The position numbers and the translations under genes were made by a program. From Patiria miniata (taxonomy: Eukaryota; Echinodermata; Asteroidea; Valvatida; Asterinidae): a DNA stretch of 64,000 bases. A model generated the notes under the pieces. It saw only the letters and a list, made by a program, of their open reading frames with translations. It was not told the DNA's origin and did no database searches. Position 1 is the stretch's first letter, and every line of letters begins with the position of its first letter. Shown one piece after another: positions 45,391-55,613 of the stretch. The stretch spans positions 15,194,898 through 15,258,897 of the forward strand of contig NW_024037076.1 in the NCBI RefSeq assembly GCF_015706575.1. Direction: 5' to 3'.

Positions 45391-46302
45391 CTGGTTGCTA
45401 CAAAGAAACAAAACATGCAATGAATTAAAAGTTTTTTGAGGAGTACCACACGTGTTGTAATAAGCGCAATACCATCTCTGCATGGAACAACGAAGTGTGA
45501 GTGCGTGAGGAACATATGTGTGTGAACATATGAATATATGTGTGTGCATCCAGACGTGGGGGGGGGGGGGGGCATCACCAAAAAGGGGCACTTGCAAACC
45601 CGTGCTGAAATGTTGACACGTTTTTTCCACCGGACACTTGGCCTCCGTAAAATCAAAAAGTTGGGGGGGGGGGGGAGGTGGTACCATCTTCTAACATAGG
45701 GGGCGCTCTTCAAAACCAATGATTATATGCTAAATATGCATTATGTGCCCATTTTCAGGGCGTATTGTAAGAAATAGTAAGATAGTTTAAGGGCATTTTG
45801 GTTTTATCTCGAGGGGGAATTTAATGCGCGAGGGGGCACATTTATGGCCGCAAAAGGGGCACTTGGGAACAAACGCCCCCCCCCCCCCAGCCCCCCCCCC
45901 CCCCGGTTCCGCCGCCCCTGCCCCTCAGCATACTCACATAGGCACTGCAATCTGGGAGGCCGATGGCATGAAGTATGCTAGTGTTTTGGACCGGGTATGT
46001 CCAGTTTTTTTTATATAGCGCCCCGATCGGTTGACCATTTTTATAGCCCGTTTCGCACATGTAGTAGTCAAGTGTACACCCATTTGCAGAATTATCACTT
46101 ACATATTGCCTTCGGATGAACTGCCAGCTCTGTAATCACCTGTAATTCTTTTTCTTCCTCATTAGGGCCTATGTAGCTAAATTTAGAGGTATATTTAGGG
46201 CTATTTTTGGATTTTCTTAATGTAAAAACACACGATATGAGCTCATATTGCAGCCATATCGTATATACTGGTATAGCATAGCCAAACGTTTTACACATCT
46301 AA
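45391..46302. other. intergenic, G/C homopolymers
   Basis: Homopolymer runs at 45559-45572, 45664-45675, 45876-45889 and 45892-45904 lie in repeat-like sequence. ORFs through them are low-complexity artefacts. Nothing else was recognised. Confidence 0.5.
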
Positions 46303-46310
46303 GTTATAGA

Positions 46311-47670
46311 CAGAGTTGTAACCAAGCCATTTTTTCCACGTCAAGTCAAGTCCCAAGACAATTTTTCACAAGTCAAGTCAAGTCCCAATAGTCAATTTTT
46401 TTTTCAAGTCAAGTTAAGTCTCGAGTCATTTAAAAAAAAAATAGTTGATGTAAGTTCGTGAACCAGTTTATGTGTTTGACGACGGAGCCGGAGTAAAGAT
46501 GGGAATGGGGTTTATCAAAGCGTGCATCATGTAAGGAGATTAAAAAAATCACACTTTTTCAAACATCCTCTCTCAAACTCCTTATTTGTATCTAAAGAGT
46601 CTAAAAACCGCATTTTGATATATTATAATCAAACTTGTGCCATCGTGTTGAATGTTTGACGGACGTCTGACAAAATGTCCTTCTGTTTTCGTTTAATGCA
46701 TGATATGTGAATTCTTGTTGCTTTATGGTTGCAGGCCGGTAAATCTGTCCGAAATTGCCTGCGCCGTCCAAATCACGATTTGCATGCCCTCAAAATCTTC
46801 AGTATTTGAGCATGCTGTGGGCCATGAACTGGAGGGTTTGTAAAAAATATGGGTGGAAGCCGTGCACAGGACTGTGAGCTTGTAGTTCCGTTCAATTTGG
46901 ATAAAATTGGGGCCCTTAAAGCGCAATGGAGTGTAGGCATCGTTTTTCAACATGGCGATGGACTTCAGGACTATTTTCAGGGGTGATCATCTTCGGATGG
47001 AAATTTCTCCTAAAAGTCATCAGTTAACCCCCCGAAAATTGAAAAGAAAATGAAAGATGATGAAATAAGCTTTAATTTGATGTGTGTCTCGAACACCTTG
47101 GAGAGGTGTGAGTAGTTTCCCGAATTTTTGAAGTGTGAGCATTTACCATTGGGGTCTATGGAAGTTTATTTACTGGTCTGCTACCTTATGACGGATTGGG
47201 GGTAGCAGCCGTTTTCCAGTCATTAAACCCTAGTTGCATTTAGCACGCTTACAGTAAACCACTCAATGTGTAATGACCAATAACAACGGATGGTACTCAG
47301 ACTACACACGGCACAAACTTCACCTCGCATGCATGCACGAGGTCGAACGGTCCATAACACACGCATAGTGCTAGTCATGATCATGTACATGACGTGTGGC
47401 AGGCTCAGGATGCCCAGCTATCGCGTGCTTGTTGTTAATTTGCTATTTCAACCGATTATAGTGCGCACGAACGCCCAGAGATTTGTGTTGTTTTTGTAAC
47501 TTTACGAAACGTGTTAATGTTAGCAAGTCAAATTTATTCGAGTGAAGTCAAGTCAAGTCTGAAGTCATTTTTTTCCCAAGTCAAGTCAAGTCTCATGCAA
47601 GTAAAAAAAAAAAAAATTGCAACTCGAGTCCGACTCGAGTCCGAGTCAGCGACTTGAGTCAACAACACTG
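46311..47670. mobile_element. hAT element with CAAGT pentamer subterminal repeats
   Basis: Ends CAGAGTTGTAACC and GTCAACAACACTG are hAT-like. They are flanked by near-identical 8-bp target duplications, GTTATAGA (46303-46310) and GCTATAGA (47671-47678). Subterminal regions on both sides are arrays of CAAGTCAAGTC. The interior (46730-47195) is related to 50045-50520 on the opposite strand. No intact transposase. Confidence 0.8.
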
Positions 47671-48089
47671 GCTATAGAAACCGAAAAGGTTTATTTCACA
47701 CTTTACGCGTGCTGTTATTGCTGGTATTATCTTTTATTTAAAGGACCGATACGATCATTGACATAATTCCACTCCTATTCCTAATTATTGCATGTTTTGA
47801 GATTTAAGACTATGTGGTGTTTAGTCAACTTTGAACTGTGTATAAGCGTTCATGGCCTTATTGAGCTACAGTACTTAGTGCATTTTCTACTACTTATTAT
47901 GTTACACAGTTTCACCCCTTTTTCACTGACGATTAAACTTGGAGTTGGACGCTACATACTGACTCCCTCGTCGGTTTTTTTTGTTAGGAGTTTGACTGGA
48001 TGTCAATTTTTGTTCTATAAAAACTTTAAAGAGGACAGTACAGTGAAAAGACATATAATCAGCTGGTGTTACAGCTGCGGCAGACGATC

Positions 48090-49790
48090 AAGGCGACTCA
48101 TCTTTATCATGGAAGACAAATGCGATGATCGAGCCTCTCGGGCGAGTTCAAGGGTCATACACACGCTCATCTTCATCAAGCGAAGCAGCCAGAACCCGTG
48201 TCAAAGCGGAGGCGGCGAGAGTCCGCACATCTTTTGCTGAAGCAGAGGCAACAATGAAGCTGCAGAGGGCAAACTAGATGCAGAGTTGGGATTGCTAGGC
48301 CCCAAAGAGAGGCAGCAGCAGCCTTGGCTCAAGCCAAGGCATTGGAAGCAGCCATGGAGTTGGAAACTGGATTGTCGTGCAACAAACTAAGCACAGGCTC
48401 CAGCAGACATCGATCAGCGCACAAAAGACTACATTTAGCAACGAGCTGAATTTCAGACTGGTTTTTCGTCAATGCCAAGCCGGGAACCTGCTGACAATAT
48501 TAGACCCACCTCACCAGTGAATCCCGCCAACATTGAAGTCACATCATCCTTTGCAATGCAGTAAGACGTCAATGGGAAACCAGACATGTCCCCATTCCCC
48601 AAGAAGACCACTGCAGGAGACCAAAGCAACGACTTTGCCAAGTAGGCCCCTATCTCGCACGCCGTGAGTTAGTCAACACAGGACTCAACATTTTGATGAT
48701 CGACCTGAAAACTACAGAGCTTGGCGATCATCATTTTACAATGCGAGTAAACACCTGCGAATAACACCAAGCGAAGAGCTCGACCTACTAGCGAAATGGC
48801 TGGGGAAAGAGTCATCAGACCACATCAAAAATATCCGTGCTTTGCACATTAAAACGACCCGACCACAGTCTGAAAAAGTCATGGGAACAGCTGAAAAAGC
48901 AATCTTCTAGAGGTAATCGAAAGCGTCCTTTTCACAAACTGGAAAGTTTTCCACGCATTAACAGCAGAGATCCTCTCAATACAAGTTGAGGCAGCATGGT
49001 GATCTGCTCATGGAGGCCCAGTACGCAATGGAGGATGGATACTTACCCTTTCCGCAGCGTTCTTACATGCGCGGTCACGTGAATACTTTATCGCAATCAA
49101 TTTTCCCTTTTCGAGCTTGGTGCCGTTGGACGTGAGGTATTTTTAAATACTTTTTTTCACCCATGGACAGCTCATAAGTCCCATTTATCAGTTTTTAGAA
49201 ATCTGTATCCAAAATTGTGTTCTTTTCAATGAAAAAAGAAATATTTTTCAGAGCAGCTCTGACCTCCCCATGCCTTTTACGTTACGGATTTTCAGTCTGG
49301 GTCACGTGCGCCCCCGCGCCATTGCGCAATCACAATTTCAAGCAAGATGGCGGTATCCGCGAAACGGTTTATCTTACTTCTTTGCTGAATTCATCTGCTC
49401 AGAAGTCAAAACCAGAAATGACCTAAGTTTCATCATCTCCAGCAACAACAGCGGCCCCGTGAGAGCTGAGAAATCCACCACTAGAAATATGAGAGAGCAC
49501 CCATATCCGTATACACAAGACAGATGTCTCCATAGCGCCTGATTCGAGTGCAGACTCTGATGCAAAGAAGAGTGATCCTGGTAAAAGCTGCCCCATCCAT
49601 CGAAAACCCCTCAATAAATGCAGGGTTTTCAGTGCAAAGACCACAGACGAGCGAAGGGCCTGCTGCGCATCATTCTCTCATATCTTGCAAAGGAGTGTAT
49701 GTATGATTCCACTGGAATGCACCGAATGCAACAATGATCATCACAGCACGGCCATGCATCCTGGTCCTGCCCCCTGGACAAGCTGTATAA
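48090..49790 (+). pseudogene. BEL/Pao-like retrotransposon gag relic
   Basis: Shifting frames encode a charged coiled-coil start (AARTRVKAEAARVRTSFAEA and ALAQAKALEAAMELE) typical of gag proteins of this class. About 1.2 kb further on comes a Cys/His-rich end (CPIHRKPLNKC then ECTECNNDHHSTAMHP) like their zinc-knuckle region. Stops and frameshifts are frequent. No protease, reverse transcriptase, integrase or LTR was identified, so this is an old gag-only fragment in the intergenic region. Confidence 0.65.
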
Positions 49791-50044
49791 GCATTGTCTG
49801 TAAGGTTATGTCATTTCTTTTCTCATTTATCTGTTGCTGAATTTAGAGGTATTTAGGGACATTTTCCGACTCATCAGACTCTTATGTAAACTCACAGATT
49901 TTTTTGTAAACACGCCGGAATGATCCGTCCCTACCCGGACCCCGTCTGCAAGAGACCGAGAGATCGTTCCTTTCATTGCGCAAGTAGCGATATACTTACT
50001 GCTTAGTATACACCGGAAGGAATATTCACGGTTTATGTTAATAT

Positions 50045-50520
50045 AATTCCATTGGGTTGCAGACCAGTATAAAGTAAACTGCCATGAGCCCCAGTGATAT
50101 ATGCGCTCACCTCCAAAATTACTCACAACTACCTGTATCAAAGTTGTTTGAAACACACATCAGATTAAAGCTTATTTCATCGTCTTTCATTTTCCAATGA
50201 ATTTTGTTGGGGTTACCCAATGATTTTTGGGAGAAAACTCCATCCAAACATAATCACCACTAAAAGTAGTCCTGTAGCTCATCGCCATTTTGAACAATAA
50301 TGCCTGAGCTGCATTGCAAAAGACAGTTGTAGAACCCATTTTCATTCAAATTTCACAGCAATACGATCTTGCAATCCTGTTCACAGCTTCCAACCTTCTT
50401 TTTACTTTTTCTACAAAAGCCTCAAGTTCTGGCCTTGCCCACAAAATGATATTATACCGGATAATTTGAGAGCATGCAAATCGTGATTTGACCGGCGTAG
50501 GCAATTTCGGGCCATACTCA
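50045..50520 (-). repeat. repeat homologous to the hAT interior at 46.7-47.2 kb
   Basis: The reverse complement shares blocks such as AAATCACGATTTGCATGC and ATGAAATAAGCTTTAAT with 46730-47195. It lies just downstream of the last protease exon of the minus gene. Confidence 0.65.
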
Positions 50521-50810
50521 GAATCGATGATTGAGGGACTGGGAACCACATATACACGTATACCAAATGACCCACTCAAGAAGTGCGGCTAAAGTAAAGG
50601 TCTAGATTAAAACATGTTCCTGCTTCAAAGCCTTCAAATGGTCATTCAATATCGGAGCTCTTTTTTTGGCCTGGTGAACAATTCCCAACATATAAACCGC
50701 CATTGGTATCTTGACAGTGGTGCAATTGTACAGGAAGTATACTGAAAGGAAGACAACCCCCCCCCCTAAAAAAACCCCAAAACACTCAAATAAATGTATA
50801 TTCATCTTAC

Positions 50811-51239
50811 ATGTGTGACTTTCAATCCAGTCGGTATATGCCGAAAGTCTTGTGTAAATACCGTATCGACCTTCCACGGCGCACCCTTCACCCCAGCTGA
50901 CAATGCCTATCTGGACCCATCGTTTGCTGCCGTCTGCAACGGTCATCTGCCTCATGACTGGCCCTCCCGAGTCTCCCTTGCACGCATCCACGCCTCCCTC
51001 CGGTACTCCCGCACAAAACGCGATTGCAGGCTTGTAAGCGGACACACTCGTACACTCATAGTGGTTGATGAAACTGTCCCTGCATTCTCTGTTACTGCGC
51101 ACGGGGACAACAAGGTATTGAAGGAGAGACGAGGTAGGCCTGTATCCGTCAAAGCACCGATTACCGGAATCATAGGGTTGCGTAGTGCCCCATCCAGCCA
51201 CATATGGTGGTTCTCCGTGTGGTGAATAAAGTGCTCTTT
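50811..51239 (-). CDS. CCP-FIMAC-protease gene, exon: serine protease, active-site Ser region
   Basis: A 143-codon exon entered in phase 1 after acceptor TTTTCTACAATCAG. It contains VAGWGTT, NRECRDSF, then DACKGDSGGP with the catalytic Ser (codon TCG, TCN type), and IVSWGEGCAVEGRYGIYTRL. Asp six residues before Ser and the flanking Gly residues predict trypsin-like cleavage after Arg/Lys. The domain ends YTDWIESHT. A good donor (T|GTAAGA) follows, but no convincing next exon was found. Without splicing, the frame runs on to a stop at 50602-50604 through a poly-G stretch, and a 75-80 nt intron ending TTGTCTTCCTTTCAG is a further option. Confidence 0.9.
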
Positions 51240-51317
51240 CTGATTGTAGAAAATAATCAAATGCTTATCATCATTACATTGATAGTAATACTAATTTGGG
51301 GGCTAATCATCCTTACT

Positions 51318-51602
51318 TGCAACTGAGAATCTAAATTGCGAAGGACGCGGCTACAACGTGGCCGAGCCAAAGGCGTGCAAAGGCGCCTTTGACAGCCGCC
51401 ATTATGACCCATGTGGGAACCACAGCCAGAGATCGAAAGTGTTTTAGTTATGCAGAGTGAGGAAAAACTGCAGAGCCCGGAGAAAAACCCTCTCGGCACA
51501 GAATCGACGCACAACTCTGCTAACATTATGGTCTGAGTCGGGAATCGAACCCGGGCCACAGTGATGAGAGAGCTTTACGCACTAGCCAACCATGCCACCA
51601 TA
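51318..51602 (-). mobile_element. tRNA-derived SINE
   Basis: On the minus strand a tRNA-like head (GGCATGGTTGGCTAGTGCG A box, GGGTTCGATTCCCG B box) is followed by a body containing TTTTTCTCCGGGCTCTGCAG and GGCTGTGGTTCCCACATGGG. It lies in the intron between the Asp and Ser protease exons, in the same orientation as the gene. Confidence 0.75.
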
Positions 51603-52129
51603 ACATTAGTGGGTTGAGGGATATAGATGAGGAAAAAGACATCGAGAATAATGAAAGGGAAGCTGGTTGACCAAATGGGACCTTGATCCGAAACGGCTCT
51701 GCGAACCAGTGAAGTTTTTAAAATTAAAAAAGGGTCAATGAGCCCTCACTCGACTGGTTTTAGGGTCCTGGCGTTATGGCATCTTCTGAGCCATAATTGC
51801 AATGAGTACGGTCCAAGCTACTTTTTTAAGGTCCTACTTATTGTTTGGGCATTTCCAGCTCAGGTCGAAGTCATAAATTCGGAGCTTCTTCCATAGTTGA
51901 GTTGATACGAACTCTAGTAAGCCTAAAAAAAGAGAAGTAAACGATCACTCTACAATCTAAGTCGAGGAATCGCTCCTAGAAAGTCTTGCAATGAAAACTC
52001 CTTCAATCGTGTATTACTTAAAAAACGTGATGGCTCACGCAAGCGTACTATTTTGTGATCGACTTTTTGCATGTACCTGGCTGCTTAAGTAAACGCTTCT
52101 CTTATAAGTAAACATTTAGGCGCCCTCAC
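51603..52129 (-). other. intron, nothing recognised
   Basis: Plain sequence between the SINE and the Asp-containing protease exon. No ORF or repeat of note. Confidence 0.5.
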
Positions 52130-52330
52130 CTTTCATAGCAAGTTTTGGCATGCAGATTGGTCTTATTCCTGAGCTCAGCATGACATCACGGCTCAATCGT
52201 AAAACGGCAATATCATTATCAAGGTCCGAATTAAACGCCTCATGCTTTATTAGGGCGTCGTCTCCATCAAGGGTATACACAAGGGCTGGGTCCAACAGTC
52301 GAAGAGCTGACCTGGATTTATTACGAATTC
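52130..52330 (-). CDS. CCP-FIMAC-protease gene, exon: serine protease, catalytic Asp region
   Basis: A 67-codon exon, phase 1-1, between acceptor CGCTTTATTTCAG and donor AAAG|GTGAGG. It carries the catalytic Asp in LDNDIAVLRLSRDV and the conserved Cys of GIRPICMP, which in chymotrypsin-fold proteases pairs with a Cys in the activation peptide (present in the 54588-54727 exon). HEAFNSDLDND is the usual segment ahead of the Asp. Confidence 0.92.
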
Positions 52331-53015
52331 CTGAAATAAAGCGAAACAACATCATGACACCATACAGTCCTACAACTATGACAAAATTGACGGGCCACCG
52401 CAGTGTGAATTAATTATTCAATTCAGACGCAAGCGCCCGTGGTATCCACTTACAATCTGGGAAGTGAATTATGTCTATGATCAGTCCCATATATGGTGAT
52501 CAGTCACATGATGATCAGTCACATGATGACAACCATGTGACTTTCTTCGTGAATCTGATTGGTTAACATGAATATTGGGTCTGGTAAAATCGGATCCGGT
52601 GAAATTATTTTTTTTTAGCGCACACCTCTGTACGATGCCCTGATGATCTCATAAACCAAAAATTGGAAAGGTATGCGTCGGGCTTAAGATACAAATGTAC
52701 TCGTCGGTTAATTCAGCCAGATAATGGTTTTATTGACCATCGACCCGAGCTTAATTATGTAAGGTTGGTACTATTATTGCATTAATCTTTGCACTAGGCG
52801 GGCCCTACGTTACATTTATCAGTTAACGAAAGCTGTAATGTATAGAATGCATATTCTGATATGTTTCGCGAACTATGGCTCCAGACCCAACACTTAATCA
52901 TACATGAGATTGTTCACGAGTAACTATAATATCAGGTAAACGATGCAGAGGTACAGAGTTCATCACTGGCTTATTTTTGTGACTATGCATGCATTATAAA
53001 CTCATCGGGAGTAAC

Positions 53016-54066
53016 CAGCCATATGGTTGCGAACACAAAGCGTCATGCTGTAGTTAGGCAAAACTGATCAGATTACATACTTATTACACGCTATAACAGA
53101 GCAGTGAAATTCACGCACCCCAAAAAAACGTGGCCTTTGGGACATTGTATTTCTCAAACAATATGCTCAGTATGATTGAAATGTTAAAATATAACGGAAG
53201 AAGAAATTCTAAACTTCATGTCAGTGAAAAAAAAATTGCCGTCATCGATGCCGAAACGTCAATACTGGTTACTGGTAAAGCTGACCTTCAAATCTGGAAG
53301 AAATTGTTCGGCGTCCCCAAATCTATGTATTTATATCAGTTTCTAGGAATTTACGGAAGTTGTTATTTCACGAACAGTTGACCACACATATCATCTAAAT
53401 ATATTCCGAATTTCTGCTTAATTTTTTTTTTTGCTAACGCTTGTGTTACATATTGAATCATCTCTAAAGAAAATTTCGGCCACTAATTTTATTAGCGACC
53501 AAACCCACGTATATGGTTCTCTAATAGCACAGTACGTGTAGACGCTACGGTTGACCGATTTCGGCCCGGCCACACAATGGACAATCGCATATTAGCATAT
53601 TCATTAGCGTCACTCGGCGTGACTTGGCGTGGGTCTTGGTATTGACCAATAGTAGCCGGCAAAAAGGGTGATATTTATCAATTAATAACTCGTGAAGGAG
53701 GCTTTTACGCAAATGTTTACTGCACGACATAATGGACAGGAACCTTATTAATATTTGTAAAGCTTGAAAAGATTGACAGACATTGCTTACGCCAGTGTTA
53801 CAGCTTTCAAATATGCACGTGGCCAGGCCTAATTTTCCAATTTCAACGAAAAGTAAAGAACATATCACAACGATGTTTAGCACAGACTTGGATCATTATA
53901 AGGGAATAAACCCTGAAAGTTGCATGAAGATACGGTCTTTCAAACGGGAGAAATTATTTTTGAAAGATTTCGCCAACCAACGTGAACATGTGCGTGTACG
54001 TGTAGTTTCATTCAAACTAAAGTGTTATATAACCTTTAGAAATCGCCCTGCGCAGCCACATGGCTG
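53016..54066. mobile_element. 1.05-kb TIR element, copy B
   Basis: Ends CAGCCATATGGTTGCG and CGCAGCCACATGGCTG are inverted repeats, with possible TAAC duplication on both sides. It is an inverted homologue of 26894-27935, and lies in the protease gene intron between the His and Asp exons. The remainder of that intron (52331-53015) holds short TGATCAGTCACATGA repeats at 52498-52530 and nothing else recognised. Confidence 0.75.
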
Positions 54067-54237
54067 TAACGGCTTGTTGGCCCGTAGAACCGGTGCCCGA
54101 GTAATGGGAAACCTGTTTATACCTCTATACGTCGACATATTTATTTGGAATAGTGAACGCTATTTCTCCGAGAATTATTTGTAATGTATGCCTTAATCAT
54201 TAAGTTTTGACCAATTATAAATGTCCAAACAACCTAC

Positions 54238-54346
54238 CTGTATATACTCTGATGGCAGACCATGGGCAGTGGTTGTCTCTGAAGCAGTGTGCAGCTGTCA
54301 GAACCCAGTTACGAGCAATGAGACTACCACCACAGAAAAACCTGGG
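54238..54346 (-). CDS. CCP-FIMAC-protease gene, exon: serine protease, catalytic His region
   Basis: An exon entered in phase 0 (acceptor TGCTAATTTTCCAG) and left in phase 1 (ACAG|GTAGGT); 36 codons plus one base. It encodes PRFFCGGSLIARNWVLTAAH then CFRDNHCPWSAIRVYT, with the catalytic His in LTAAHC and the paired Cys before GGS. Both phases match the neighbouring exons. Confidence 0.9.
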
Positions 54347-54587
54347 CTGGAAAATTAGCAAGTATTTTTTTAATTTTGCAACATTTTATCAATCCCAACC
54401 ACAATTTATGGTTAAGTGCAAACTGCTTTGCGCAAAAATGAAAAAAAAAAAAAATTGGACGGCTGCAATTAGCTGCTTGAGGCAATTAAATGATACAGAG
54501 TTTAAGATTCCTTGCCTAATGGTAGTCTTTTAACTTTAGTCCTACAAGCATCGCTTTAAGACAACCAAGAATGTAATGCATTACTAC

Positions 54588-54727
54588 CTCACATCTTCTG
54601 CAGTTCCGATGACAGAAGAGCGCCACCTGCCAGGGCCACTGGCCTTCTGCAGCATCAGTGCCGCCGGATATCCTTCCAAATATCCTCTGTTCTGCATATT
54701 CACTGTACCCGCAGGCCGCGTAGTCGT
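54588..54727 (-). CDS. CCP-FIMAC-protease gene, exon: activation peptide and protease N-terminus
   Basis: Entered in phase 1 after acceptor TTTTTCGTTTAAG. It encodes DYAACGYSEYAEQRIFGR then ISGGTDAAEGQWPWQVALF. The Cys is placed to form the disulfide that keeps the chains joined after cleavage. Cleavage at GR|ISGG would release the Ile N-terminus needed for trypsin-fold activation. The exon ends at GAG|GTAGTA in phase 0, matching the next exon. An alternative GTGAGG donor five bases earlier would break the frame. The short segment CHRNCRRCE before the junction adds unusual cysteines. Confidence 0.85.
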
Positions 54728-54844
54728 CTTAAACGAAAAAGAGATCGGGGTCGAATTAAAAATGGTGTCATATATTTCCCACATGATCAAAAATGGTTAG
54801 GGAGCGTGATTCAACAAAGCAGAATATAAATGCTGCGTCGATGA

Positions 54845-54993
54845 AATGTTAAGCAATTCACTATTCAGGATAGTTGCCGTTAGGGGCGCATAGCGTATAT
54901 CCTCTTTAATACATCTTCCTTTACAGGAGGATATATACATTTTTGTTGCACTATGTAACTTAGACGTTTTCTTGACTGCGGCAATGGAGATGT
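54845..54993. repeat. 149-bp direct repeat, copy 1, downstream of FIMAC exon C
   Basis: Nearly identical to 55464-55613 (AATGTTAAGCAATTCACTAT through GCAATGGAGATGT). The two copies bracket the 470-bp block holding the third FIMAC exon. The repeat includes a GGGGCGCATAGCGTATATCC core. Confidence 0.9.
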
Positions 54994-55066
54994 TGATGGA
55001 GATACACAGCTTTAGAGTATCGCCATGTATCTGGAGGAGAAGAGATATGAAGCATTACTGCCTTAC

Positions 55067-55321
55067 TTTCTGGGCAAGGTCCATTGCTGACGACCTGTAT
55101 GTCCAAGTCCAGCAGACAGCCTGCAGCCTTCATTCTGCAGATGCTGGTGTACGTTCGACCGTTACTCCCACAGTATTGCTCCTGGCCTACGTCATCACAC
55201 TGCCGCGGGTGGATGCAGTGGCATGTTGATGGGCCGTTGCTGTTGGCCACACATCTCTCCCAAACCTCACAGTTGCAGTCATCTGGCCCCAATAGCGGGC
55301 CTGTGCCACCAGGAACATCGG
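55067..55321 (-). CDS. CCP-FIMAC-protease gene, exon: FIMAC/Kazal copy C
   Basis: An 85-codon exon, phase 1-1, between acceptor TTTTTTGACAG and donor AGAAA|GTAAGG. All ten cysteines are present (DCNCEVWERC through VVSNGPC). The protein differs from copy A at about three residues, and flanking intron sequence is shared with copy A on both sides. It precedes the protease activation exon, so in the protein it would sit directly N-terminal to the catalytic domain, as FIMAC does at the N-terminal side of factor I. Confidence 0.9.
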
Positions 55322-55463
55322 CTGTCAAAAAAGAGTTAGGATTCTTGCATTGAACTCTTGGGTGTCAAATATTGGAGTCAATTCTCTCTGTACTGCCGTC
55401 TCTTTAGACATTTAATTGCAAAGTTTTCAAAGAGCCTTTTAAAAAGACTGTAAGGGTACAATT

Positions 55464-55613
55464 AATGTTAAGCAATTCACTATTCAGGATAGTTGCCGTT
55501 AGGGGCGCATAGCGTATATCCTCTTTAATACATCTTCCTTTACAGGAGGATATATACATTTTTGTTGCGCTATGTAACTTAAGACGTTTTCTTGACTGGG
55601 GCAATGGAGATGT
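55464..55613. repeat. 150-bp direct repeat, copy 2, upstream of FIMAC exon C
   Basis: Partner of 54845-54993, differing at only a few bases. Sequence beyond the repeat differs on the two sides, so the 470-bp FIMAC block appears inserted between them. Confidence 0.9.
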
